From Miltoncostaea marina (GTDB lineage Bacteria > Actinomycetota > Thermoleophilia > Miltoncostaeales > Miltoncostaeaceae): a stretch of DNA of 64,000 nucleotides. Shown here one piece after another: positions 1 through 7,354 of the stretch (positions within the stretch are counted from its first letter, which is position 1; each line of letters opens with the position of its first letter). Below the pieces are notes generated by a model that saw only the letters and a program-made list of their open reading frames with translations, was not told where the DNA came from and searched no databases. Location: NCBI RefSeq assembly GCF_018141525.1, contig NZ_CP064655.1, positions 310,001-374,000 on the forward strand, given 5' to 3'. Made by a program: the position numbers and the translations under genes.

Positions 1-1128
1 CAGCGGCGGCCGCCGGGCGCCCTCGCGCTCCACCTCGGCCAGGGCGGCGTCGATGGCGCGGTACGCGGCGTTCGACTTGGGCGCGAGCGCGATGTACGTC
101 GTCGCCTGGGCGAGCGAGATGCGCGCCTCCGGGAGCCCCACGAACTCCACGGCGCGGCCGGCGGCCACGGCGACCTGGAGGGCGCGCGGGTCGGCGTTGC
201 CCACGTCCTCGCTGGCGGCCACGATGAGCCGCCGCGCGATGAACTTGGGGTCCTCGCCGCCGCTCAGCATCACGGCGAGGTAGTAGATCGCCGCGTCCGG
301 GTCGCTGGCGCGCAGGCTCTTGATGAACGCCGAGATGGTGTCGTAGTGGGCGTCGCCGGCGCGGTCGTAGACGACGGCGCGGCCGCCGGAGGCGGCCCGC
401 ACCGCGTCGAGCGAGATGGCGGCGCCGTCGGTCGTGCCGGCGGCGGCCGCCTCGAGCAGGTTGAGCGCGCCCCGGGCGTCGCCGCCCGCGCGGGCCACGA
501 TCGCGTCGCGGGCCTCGGGGGTCAGGCGCACCCGCCCGGCCAGGCCCCGCTCGTCGGCCGCGGCGCGGTCGAGCAGGCGCCCCACGTCGCGGGGGCCCAG
601 CGGCTCCAGCACCCACACGCGCATGCGCGACACGAGCGCCGCGTTGACCTCGTACCAGGGGTTCTGGGTGGTGGCGCCGATGAGGGTGACGAGGCCGTCC
701 TCGACCGCCGGCAGCAGGGCGTCCTGCTGGGCGCGGTTGAAGCGGTGGATCTCGTCGAGGAAGAGCACCGTGCGGGTGCCGGCGGCCAGGCGGTCGCGGG
801 CCCGCGCCATGGTCGCCCGCACGTCGGCGACCGTGGCCGACACCGCAGACAGCTCCTCGAACGCGGCCGAGGTGCTGTGGGCCACGACGCGGGCGAGGGT
901 CGTCTTGCCGCTGCCCGGCGGCCCGTAGAGGATCATCGACGGCACCCGGTCGGCGACGATCGCCTCGCGCAGCGCGCCGCCGGGGCCGAGCAGCGCCTCC
1001 TGGCCCACGACCTCGTCGATGCGCTCCGGGCGCATGCGGGCGGCGAGCGGCCGCGAGCGCTGCAGGCGCGACTCGACCGCCTCGCCGAAGAGGTCGCCCT
1101 GCGGCGGCCCGCCGCCGCGGCGGGCCAT
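1..1128 (-). CDS. rarA: Replication-associated recombination AAA+ ATPase RarA/MgsA (3' end cut by window)
   Basis: The product belongs to the RarA (MgsA, WRNIP1-like) family of clamp-loader-related AAA+ ATPases that act at stalled replication forks. About 376 residues are visible and the frame is still open at base 1, so the C-terminus lies outside the window. A Walker A motif (GPPGSGKT) sits near residues 69-76 with Lys75, and a Walker B (FLDEIHRF) has Asp125-Glu126. An ATTQNP sensor-like segment and the family-typical tail (ISAFIKSLRASDPDAAIYYL) follow. The ATG at 1128 overlaps the stop of the upstream MFS gene by one base (TGATG), so the two are probably translationally coupled. Identification is from motifs and overall sequence; it is strong. 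Confidence 0.93.
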   Translation of the reverse strand, partial: MARRGGGPPQGDLFGEAVESRLQRSRPLAARMRPERIDEVVGQEALLGPGGALREAIVADRVPSMILYGPPGSGKTTLARVVAHSTSAAFEELSAVSATVADVRATMARARDRLAAGTRTVLFLDEIHRFNRAQQDALLPAVEDGLVTLIGATTQNPWYEVNAALVSRMRVWVLEPLGPRDVGRLLDRAAADERGLAGRVRLTPEARDAIVARAGGDARGALNLLEAAAAGTTDGAAISLDAVRAASGGRAVVYDRAGDAHYDTISAFIKSLRASDPDAAIYYLAVMLSGGEDPKFIARRLIVAASEDVGNADPRALQVAVAAGRAVEFVGLPEARISLAQATTYIALAPKSNAAYRAIDAALAEVEREGARRPPL

Positions 1129-2336
1129 CAGACCGCCTCCCCCGCCCGGCGCCCGGCGGGCAGCGCGAGGGCGAGCAGCCCGCCGATCAGCGGCAGCGCC
1201 GCGACGCCCCACAGGGCGGCCTCGCGGCCGGCCGCGTCGGCGAGCGCGCCGAAGATCGCCAGGCCCGGCGGGGCGGACCCGATCGCGCCGAAGCCGATCA
1301 TCAGCCCGGCCGCCAGGGCGAGCTGGTCCGGCATGTACTCCTGGCCCATCACCACCGTCACCGAGAAGGACGACATCAGCACGAAGCCCGCGGCCGCCAG
1401 GGGGACGATCGCCGGCGCCCCGTCCAGCAGGATGAACGCGGCGAGCAGGGGGCCCACCACGGGCATGCTCCAGACCAGCATCCGCCGCCCGCCCACCCGG
1501 TCGGCCAGCCAGGCGCCGGCGAGGGTGCCGGCGGCGCCGGCGCCCGAGAAGGCGACGACCGCGAAGCCGGCCGCCTGGTCCGAGAAGCCGCGCTCGTCGG
1601 TCAGCAGCAGCGGCACCAGCGCGAGGGCGCAGAACTGGGTCCACGTGCGCATGCTGGTCACGAGCAGGAGCAGGGCCACCGCGCCGGTGCTCGCCCGGCG
1701 CACCGCGCGGGCCGCGCGCGGCAGCCGCGGCGGCACCGGCACGGCGAGCCGGCGCCGCTCGGCGTGCAGCCACGCGGCGACCACCACGCCGGGCACGAGG
1801 AAGACGAGCGTGGCCCGCGCGTCGAGGACGGGGATGAAGAGCGCGGCGATGAGCGGTCCCACCGCGAAGCCGGCGTTGCCGCCGAGCATGAACCAGGCGA
1901 CGCCCGTCGCCTTGCGGTCGGCCGAGATGGCGTTGGCGACCCGGGCGGCCTCCGGGTGGAAGGCCGCGATGCCGAGGCCTGAGCCCACGATGCAGGCGAG
2001 CACCCCCGCGTAGCCGCCCGCCACACCGGCCAGGGCGAGGCCGGCGGCCGCGACCGCCACGCCGCCCCACAGGAAGGCCGGCGTGGCGCGCCGGTCGGCC
2101 AGCATCCCGAAGAACGGCTGGATCGCCGACGAGATCAGCAGCGACGCGCCCAGGATCATGCTGGCCGCCAGGTCCGAGAGCGCGTAGATCGCGGTGAAGA
2201 CCGGGATGAGCGCCGGCACGGCGCCCACGGTCGCGTCGATCACGAAGTGTCCCGAGGCGAGCAGCGCGATGCCGCGGCGGTCGATCGCGCCGCCGTCGGC
2301 GCGGGGGCGGGCGACGGCGGGGGCGGTCGCGCTCAT
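1128..2336 (-). CDS. Major facilitator superfamily transporter
   Basis: This is a 402-residue integral membrane protein with about twelve hydrophobic segments, the usual MFS length. An arginine-rich cytoplasmic loop falls near the middle (residues about 195-215). The substrate cannot be read from sequence; efflux or organic-anion uptake are both possible. The ATG at 2336 is preceded by TAGAGT with a six-base spacer and no Shine-Dalgarno sequence, which suggests a leaderless transcript. It diverges from the small gene at 2366, and its stop codon overlaps the rarA start, so it may be the first gene of a two-gene transcript. Confidence 0.85.
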   Translation of the reverse strand: MSATAPAVARPRADGGAIDRRGIALLASGHFVIDATVGAVPALIPVFTAIYALSDLAASMILGASLLISSAIQPFFGMLADRRATPAFLWGGVAVAAAGLALAGVAGGYAGVLACIVGSGLGIAAFHPEAARVANAISADRKATGVAWFMLGGNAGFAVGPLIAALFIPVLDARATLVFLVPGVVVAAWLHAERRRLAVPVPPRLPRAARAVRRASTGAVALLLLVTSMRTWTQFCALALVPLLLTDERGFSDQAAGFAVVAFSGAGAAGTLAGAWLADRVGGRRMLVWSMPVVGPLLAAFILLDGAPAIVPLAAAGFVLMSSFSVTVVMGQEYMPDQLALAAGLMIGFGAIGSAPPGLAIFGALADAAGREAALWGVAALPLIGGLLALALPAGRRAGEAV

Positions 2337-2365
2337 CGCCTCACTCTAGGGCGTACCGTGACGGC

Positions 2366-2587
2366 GTGGACCCGGAGCGCCGCATCACCGGCGACGACGT
2401 GGCCGCCGCGCTGCGGGCGCCCGGCGGCGAGCGCGCCGACGCCGCGGCGCTGCGCCGCCGGGTGGCGCCGGACGACGCGTTCGGGAGCTACGAGGAGCTG
2501 CTGCGGGCCTGCCCGCCCGAGGCCATCGGCCTCAGCTCAGGGGCGCACGCCGCCCTCTTCGCGGTGCTCTTCGGCGAGTTCGAGTGA
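2366..2587 (+). CDS. Small hypothetical protein, leaderless GTG start
   Basis: A 73-residue soluble, acidic protein with no signal peptide or membrane segment. I do not recognise the family. The GTG start at 2366 is preceded by TACCGT at 2354-2359 with exactly six bases between, and there is no Shine-Dalgarno sequence, the pattern expected of a leaderless actinobacterial mRNA. It diverges from the MFS gene over 29 bp and its last 50 bp overlap the 3' end of the convergent gene below. It is short, so coding status rests on the promoter signature and the plausible composition. Confidence 0.55.
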   Translation: MDPERRITGDDVAAALRAPGGERADAAALRRRVAPDDAFGSYEELLRACPPEAIGLSSGAHAALFAVLFGEFE

Positions 2588-3187
2588 GCCCGCGGCGCCG
2601 ACGCCCGGCATCTCGGCCAGGGCGTCCTCGATGCTCTCGCCGCGCGAGCGCCAGAAGGAGGCCCGCGACAGGAGGTCGTAGCAGCGCGCCGCGATGAGGG
2701 CGAAGCCGAGCGCGGACAAGATCAGCACGACCGGGGTCATGGCCCCGTTGTCCGCGCCGAGGACGCCGATCGGCGTGTCGAGCCGGGCGTCGGCCACCGG
2801 CGCGTAGACCAGCCCCAGCGCGAGCACGGTCAGGATCCACAGCGGCACCGCCTGCACGAGCCAGTGGCGCCGCAGCAGCCGCGTGGTGACCAGCTCGTGC
2901 ACGGCCATCAGCGCGATGCCCGCGAGCAGCGTGGCGTTGAGGCCGGTCGGCCCCGCCGTGTCGCCGATCACGCCGAGGGCCTCCTGGGTGCTGCCGACCT
3001 CCTCGGCCTCGCCCTGGATGACCGTCCCGAGCACGTGGTTGAAGTCGAGCGTCGTGTGGCCCTGGCGGAACGCGCCCTGGACCATGATCAGGAAGACCAC
3101 GGCGCCCACCGCCCCGCTCACGAGGGGCGCGGCGATCGCCCTGCCGATGCGCGGCAGCGGGCCGGGGTCGGTGCGGCGGGCGCTCAC
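2537..3187 (-). CDS. Polytopic membrane protein of unknown function
   Basis: The 216-residue product has about four to five hydrophobic helices, starting near residue 18 (PLVSGAVGAVVFLIMVQGAF), and a soluble acidic C-terminal tail. I do not recognise a family with confidence. The start chosen is GTG at 3187 because it forms a GTGA overlap with the stop of the upstream zinc-ribbon gene; a longer frame begins at 3223. The 3' end overlaps the convergent small gene by about 50 bp. The tight overlap with the zinc-ribbon gene suggests that the two are expressed together. Confidence 0.7.
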   Translation of the reverse strand: MSARRTDPGPLPRIGRAIAAPLVSGAVGAVVFLIMVQGAFRQGHTTLDFNHVLGTVIQGEAEEVGSTQEALGVIGDTAGPTGLNATLLAGIALMAVHELVTTRLLRRHWLVQAVPLWILTVLALGLVYAPVADARLDTPIGVLGADNGAMTPVVLILSALGFALIAARCYDLLSRASFWRSRGESIEDALAEMPGVGAAGSLELAEEHREEGGVRP

Positions 3188-3438
3188 GCCGGCTCCTCCG
3201 CGCCGGGGTTCGCGCGCAGCCACGACACGCGCAGGAAGAGGTCACGGTCGCTCATGTCCTGCTCCAGCTCGAACGCGGTGCCGCACAGGGGGCAGGCCGT
3301 GAAGGGCTGGAACGACGGGATGCCCTCCGCGTCGGTCCTGCCGGTGGGCATGAGCAGCAGGTCGCCCCAGCAGTCGGGGGTGGGGCAGCGCATGCGCGCG
3401 TCCACGTTGGCGAAGGCGCTCTTGGGGAGTGAGGTCAT
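3184..3438 (-). CDS. Small zinc-ribbon protein
   Basis: An 84-residue soluble protein with two cysteine knuckles, CPTPDC and CPLC, about 35 residues apart. This is the spacing of a single structural zinc ribbon, so it is probably a metal-binding accessory or nucleic-acid-binding protein. Two in-frame ATGs (3450 and 3438) lie near a strong purine run on the minus strand (around 3451-3458). The ATG at 3438 leaves about 12 bases after GGAGG, while 3450 leaves none, so 3438 is preferred. It overlaps the following membrane-protein gene by four bases and diverges from the sulfur operon. Confidence 0.65.
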   Translation of the reverse strand: MTSLPKSAFANVDARMRCPTPDCWGDLLLMPTGRTDAEGIPSFQPFTACPLCGTAFELEQDMSDRDLFLRVSWLRANPGAEEPA

Positions 3439-3530
3439 CGCTCGGGGCATCCTCCCCCCTGCAGGCACTACATTTCCTGAAGCAACGGGGGCGCCGCCAG
3501 GCGTCGCCCGCGGACCCGGGAGATCGAAAA

Positions 3531-3552
3531 GGGTAGAATCCCGGGTAGAATC
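3531..3552 (+). promoter_or_regulatory. Tandem TAGAAT promoter boxes of the sulfur operon
   Basis: The ten-base word GGGTAGAATC occurs twice, at 3531-3540 and 3543-3552, separated by two bases. Each copy holds a good -10-like hexamer (TAGAAT). They lie 32-50 bases before the operon's first ATG (3584), which has its own GGGAG Shine-Dalgarno. They could be two overlapping start points or a -10 plus a binding site for a regulator. No convincing -35 box is visible. Confidence 0.5.
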
Positions 3553-3583
3553 ACTGGTTACGAGCCGCAGCACGGGAGACAGC

Positions 3584-4771
3584 ATGGCGCGCAGCTACCA
3601 GGATCTCCTCGCGACAGCACGCGAGCAAGTGCCGGAGGTGCAGGTCCCCGACCTGGCGTCCCGCCGGGAGGCGGGCGACGCACCCCTGGTCATCGACGTC
3701 CGCGAGCAGAGCGAGTGGGACGAGGGACACATCCCCGGGGCGGTCCACATCCCGCGGAGCTTCCTCGAGAGCCGGATCGCGGGCGTGGCCCGTCCAGACC
3801 AGGAGATCGTGCTGGCCTGCGCGTCGGGCAACCGCTCGCTGCTCGCCGGCACCACGCTGCGCCAGATGGGCTTCGAGAACGTCACCAGCCTGGCCGGCGG
3901 CTTCCAGCGCTGGAAGCAGAGCGGCCAGGACTTCGACGTGCCGCGCACGCTCACCCCCGAGCAGCGCTCGCGCTACTCGCGCCACGTGCTGATCCCCGAG
4001 GTGGGCGAGGAGGGCCAGCTCAAGCTGCTCGACTCGAAGGCCCTGCTCGTGGGCGCCGGCGCGCTCGGCTCGCCCGCCGCGTTCTACCTGGCCGCGGCCG
4101 GCGTCGGCACGCTGGGGCTGGTCGACGACGACGTCGTGGACGCCAGCAACCTGCAGCGCCAGATCATCCACACCACCGACCGCGTCGGCATGAACAAGGG
4201 CGAGTCGGCCCGCACCTCGATCGAGGCGCTCAACCCCGGCGTGACCGTCAACACGCACCAGTTCCGGGTGGACAAGTCGAACGTGCTCGACCTGATCGCC
4301 GACTACGACGTGATCATCGACGGCACCGACAACTTCCCGACCCGGTACCTGATGAACGACGCCGCGCTCATGGCGCGCAAGCCGCTGGTGCACGCGAGCA
4401 TCCTGCGCTTCGAGGGCCACGCGTCGGTGTTCCGGCCCTACGACGGGCCCTGCTACCGCTGCCTGTTCCCCGAGCCGCCGCCGCCCGACATGGCGCCCTC
4501 GTGCGGCGAGGCGGGCGTGCTCGGTGTGCTGCCCGGCGTGATGGGGGGCATCATGGCCACGGAGGCCATCAAGCTCCTCCTCGGCATCGGCGACACCCTG
4601 TCGGGCCGGCTGCTCATCTACGACGCCCTCGAGATGTCCTTCACCGAGCTCAAGATCCGCCGCGACCCCGACTGCCCCGCCTGCGGCCCCGAGGCGCGCC
4701 TCGAGTTCCGCGACTACGACGCGTGGTGCGCGGGCGTCCCGGCGCAGTCCTCGATCGCGGTCGGCGCATGA
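3584..4771 (+). CDS. moeZ: Rhodanese-ThiF fusion: sulfur-carrier adenylyltransferase/sulfurtransferase
   Basis: The enzyme adenylates the C-terminal glycine of a ubiquitin-like carrier and transfers sulfur to make a thiocarboxylate. Residues about 8-115 are a rhodanese domain with active-site loop CASGNRS (Cys79). Residues about 125-380 are a ThiF/MoeB domain with nucleotide motif GAGALGSP (157-164) and zinc cysteines CYRC (290, 293) and CPAC (364, 367). The order is rhodanese first, opposite to the familiar MoeZ/MOCS3 order. The start has GGGAG six bases upstream. The stop overlaps the carrier gene (ATGA), so activating enzyme and substrate are made together. Confidence 0.9.
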   Translation: MARSYQDLLATAREQVPEVQVPDLASRREAGDAPLVIDVREQSEWDEGHIPGAVHIPRSFLESRIAGVARPDQEIVLACASGNRSLLAGTTLRQMGFENVTSLAGGFQRWKQSGQDFDVPRTLTPEQRSRYSRHVLIPEVGEEGQLKLLDSKALLVGAGALGSPAAFYLAAAGVGTLGLVDDDVVDASNLQRQIIHTTDRVGMNKGESARTSIEALNPGVTVNTHQFRVDKSNVLDLIADYDVIIDGTDNFPTRYLMNDAALMARKPLVHASILRFEGHASVFRPYDGPCYRCLFPEPPPPDMAPSCGEAGVLGVLPGVMGGIMATEAIKLLLGIGDTLSGRLLIYDALEMSFTELKIRRDPDCPACGPEARLEFRDYDAWCAGVPAQSSIAVGA

Positions 4772-5049
4772 GCGTGGTCCGGATCCCGCCGGTGCTGCGC
4801 CAGGCCACCGGCGGCGAGCGCGAGATCGAGGTCACGGGCTCGACCGTGAGCGAGGTGCTGGAGAGGCTCTACGAGCTCCACCCCGCCGTGCGGACCCAGC
4901 TCCAGACCGACGACGGCGAACTGCACCGCTTCGTGAACCTCTACCTCAACGACGAGGACCTGCGGATGATGTCCTGGCTCGACACCGAGGTGTCCGAGCG
5001 CGACACGCTGCTGATCCTCCCCGCGATGGCGGGCGGCGCCGGGTCATGA
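4768..5049 (+). CDS. cysO: CysO-like ubiquitin-fold sulfur carrier protein
   Basis: A 93-residue beta-grasp protein of the ThiS/MoaD/CysO type that would carry sulfide as a C-terminal thiocarboxylate for cysteine synthesis. The C-terminus reads AMAGG followed by three extra residues (AGS). In the family the thiocarboxylate forms on the second glycine of a terminal Gly-Gly, here residues 89-90. The extra tripeptide would therefore need to be clipped, and the JAMM peptidase two genes downstream is the obvious candidate. ATGA overlaps join it to the activating enzyme upstream and to cysM downstream. Confidence 0.87.
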   Translation: MSVVRIPPVLRQATGGEREIEVTGSTVSEVLERLYELHPAVRTQLQTDDGELHRFVNLYLNDEDLRMMSWLDTEVSERDTLLILPAMAGGAGS

Positions 5050-6014
5050 CGGCCCACGCGGGGCTCGCCCCGCCGTCGCTCGCGGTGGCCCCGGACGTCA
5101 TCGCCACCATCGGCGACACGCCGCTCGTCGAGCTGCGGCACATCTCGCCAAACCCCGAGGTGCGGATCCTCGCCAAGCTCGAGAGCCACAACCCGACCGG
5201 CTCCATCAAGGACCGCACCGCGCTGGCCCTCATCGAGGACGCCGAGCGGCGGGGGGCGATCAAGCCCGGCGACACCATCATGGAGCCGACCTCCGGCAAC
5301 ACCGGCATCTCCCTCGCGATGATCTGCCGGGTGCGCGGCTACAGGCTCGTGGCCGTGATGCCGGAGAACGTCACCGAGGAGCGCCGCCAGCTGCTGCGCC
5401 TCTACGGCGCCGAGATCGTGGAGACCGACGGCGAGTTCGGCTCCAACGGCGCGGTCGACGTCGCCAAGCGCCTCGCCGCCGAGAACGGGCTCTACATGCC
5501 GTTCCAGTACGGCAACGAGGCCAACCCGCGCGCGCACTACGAGGGCACCGCCGAGGAGATCGTGCGCGACTGCCCGGAGCTCGACGTGTTCGTGGCCGGC
5601 CTCGGCACCGGTGGCACCCTGATGGGCTCGTCGCGGCGGCTCAAGGAGCACCGGCCGGACGTCCAGATCGTGGCGTGCGAGCCGCTGCAGGGCGACCCAG
5701 TCAGCGGCCTGCGCAGCCTGGACGACGGCTTCGTGCCGCCGATCCTCGACCTCTCCCGGCTCGACCGCAAGCTGCTGGTCGGCAACCGCGACGCGATCCT
5801 CATGACGCGGCGGCTCGCGGCGGAGGAGGGCATCTTCGCCGGCGTCTCCTCGGGCGCGGTCATCCACACCTGCGCCCGCATCGCGTCCCGCATGACCCGC
5901 GGCACGATCGTGGGCATCGTCTGCGACGGGGGCTGGAAGTACCTCTCGTCGGGGCTCTGGACCGACGACGTCGACGATGTCGAGGACACCCTCGACCGCG
6001 GCATCTTCTGGTAG
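5046..6014 (+). CDS. cysM: CysO-dependent cysteine synthase (CysM type)
   Basis: A 322-residue fold-type II PLP enzyme. The cofactor lysine is Lys55 in the motif TGSIKDR, followed by a substrate-loop motif TSGNTGI and a glycine-rich phosphate-binding loop GLGTGGT. Homologues that sit beside CysO use O-phosphoserine and CysO thiocarboxylate to make a CysO-cysteine adduct. The context here, between a CysO gene and a Mec-type peptidase, supports that specificity over plain O-acetylserine sulfhydrylase. The start overlaps the cysO stop by four bases. Confidence 0.9.
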   Translation: MTAHAGLAPPSLAVAPDVIATIGDTPLVELRHISPNPEVRILAKLESHNPTGSIKDRTALALIEDAERRGAIKPGDTIMEPTSGNTGISLAMICRVRGYRLVAVMPENVTEERRQLLRLYGAEIVETDGEFGSNGAVDVAKRLAAENGLYMPFQYGNEANPRAHYEGTAEEIVRDCPELDVFVAGLGTGGTLMGSSRRLKEHRPDVQIVACEPLQGDPVSGLRSLDDGFVPPILDLSRLDRKLLVGNRDAILMTRRLAAEEGIFAGVSSGAVIHTCARIASRMTRGTIVGIVCDGGWKYLSSGLWTDDVDDVEDTLDRGIFW

Positions 6015-6030
6015 CCGGGCGCGGACGTCG

Positions 6031-6441
6031 ATGAGGCTGCCCCGTCCCCTCGCGGAGGAGCTGGTCGCGCACGCGATCGCCGACCTCCCCAACGAGTGCT
6101 GCGGCATGATCTCCGGCACGGACGGCGTCGCGCGCCGCGTGCACCGGGCGACCAACGCCGAGGCGAGCCCGTTCATGTACGTCATGGACGGCCGCGAGCA
6201 GCTCCGGATCATGGACGCGATCGACGACGCCGGCGAGGACCTGATCGCGATCTACCACTCGCACACGCGCTCGGCGGCCTACCCGTCGCGCACCGACGTC
6301 GAGCTGGCCTTCTTCCCCGACACGCTCTACCTGATCGTGTCGATCGCCGACCGCGACGCGCCCGACATCCGGGCGTTCCGCCTCAGCCGGGGCGCGCCGG
6401 AGGGCGAGCAGATCGCCGAGCAGCCCGTGGAGATCGCATGA
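6031..6441 (+). CDS. mec: JAMM/Mpr1-Pad1 metallopeptidase, CysO-cysteine peptidase (Mec type)
   Basis: A 136-residue JAMM zinc peptidase. The motif is complete: catalytic Glu22 in NECCG, His76 and His78 in HSH, Ser86 and Asp89 (H-x-H-x7-S-x2-D). In mycobacterial-type cysteine synthesis the enzyme releases cysteine from the CysO-cysteine adduct and regenerates free CysO. Here it may also trim the three extra residues after the CysO Gly-Gly. It follows cysM by 16 bases and overlaps the lipoprotein gene by an ATGA. Confidence 0.9.
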   Translation: MRLPRPLAEELVAHAIADLPNECCGMISGTDGVARRVHRATNAEASPFMYVMDGREQLRIMDAIDDAGEDLIAIYHSHTRSAAYPSRTDVELAFFPDTLYLIVSIADRDAPDIRAFRLSRGAPEGEQIAEQPVEIA

Positions 6442-7145
6442 GGCGCAGGATCGCCGTCGCCGCGTCGGCCCTGGCGACGGCGGGCGTGCTCGCCGGCTGC
6501 GGGGGCGGGTCGACCGTCACCGAGACCGTCACCACCGACCAGCTCCCCCGGACCGCGACCACCGCGCCCGCGCCCTCGACGGCCGCCACCGGCACCACGG
6601 AGGGCGCCGAGGGCGGCCTGACCGGCGAGGACCTGCCCGCGCTCGCCGGCGTGCCCGGCGTCGGGTCGGGGTCGGACCGCGACCTCGACGACGCGGGCGA
6701 GTTCGTCGACGCGCTCTACCAGGCGGGCGACCCGGTCAAGCCGCAGGCCGAGGCGCGGCTCGAGGCGGCCGGCTACGCCGACGGCGTGCTGCGCGACCAG
6801 ATCGGCTCCGACCCCTCGACCGGCATCGCGCTGCTGCGCAGCTACGTCGTCGAGCTGCGCGACGAGGCGGCCGCCCGGGGCGAGGTGGAGGACGCCACCG
6901 ACGAGGTCGAGTCGGCGTCGAGCGCCGCCTCGCGCGACCTCGAGGTGCCGGAGATCCCGGGCGCGCGCGCGATGCGGCTCGACGTCGACCAGGGCGGCGT
7001 GCAGGGCGCCGTGGCGTTCGTGACCTTCGCGGTGGGGCCGCGGCTCTACGGCGTGCAGGGCGTGGCCGGCGCCGGCGAGCTGCCCCAGGACGAGCTGCTG
7101 CAGGCGGCCCGCGACCTCTACGCCGAGGTGTCGGCCACCCCGTAG
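6438..7145 (+). CDS. Secreted lipoprotein of unknown function in the sulfur operon
   Basis: The 235-residue product begins with a lipoprotein signal peptide ending in the lipobox LAGC (Cys at about residue 21), then a threonine/alanine-rich linker and a folded domain of about 170 residues. I do not recognise that domain. The start ATG overlaps the JAMM peptidase stop (ATGA), which argues for co-translation with the cysteine genes, although nothing in the sequence links it to sulfur. The last 28 bases overlap the convergent small membrane-protein gene. Confidence 0.75.
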   Translation: MRRRIAVAASALATAGVLAGCGGGSTVTETVTTDQLPRTATTAPAPSTAATGTTEGAEGGLTGEDLPALAGVPGVGSGSDRDLDDAGEFVDALYQAGDPVKPQAEARLEAAGYADGVLRDQIGSDPSTGIALLRSYVVELRDEAAARGEVEDATDEVESASSAASRDLEVPEIPGARAMRLDVDQGGVQGAVAFVTFAVGPRLYGVQGVAGAGELPQDELLQAARDLYAEVSATP

Positions 7146-7294
7146 CCGCCGGCGGGGCGCGGCGCGACCAGCGCGCCGGCGTCCTCGCGCGGGGGCGGGT
7201 GGGTGCCCTCGTCGTCGAGCAGCAGGTAGAGGGCCGCGGCGAGCAGCGCCGCGGCGAGCAGGATGCCGGCGATGAGGCGGGCGCGCGATCCCAT
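7118..7294 (-). CDS. Small single-pass membrane protein
   Basis: About 58 residues: a short basic N-terminus, one strong membrane helix (IAGILLAAALLAAALYLLL) and a polar tail rich in proline. Two starts are possible, ATG at 7294 and 7312. The ATG at 7294 overlaps, by one base, the TGA that ends the frameshifted reading frame of the upstream NYN gene. No function can be assigned. It is short but has the composition of a real protein. Confidence 0.5.
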   Translation of the reverse strand: MGSRARLIAGILLAAALLAAALYLLLDDEGTHPPPREDAGALVAPRPAGGYGVADTSA

Positions 7295-7354
7295 CACCGG
7301 GCACGATCGCACGCCCGGGCGCCGGCGTGCAGCCGGCGCCCGGGCGGCGTCCCT

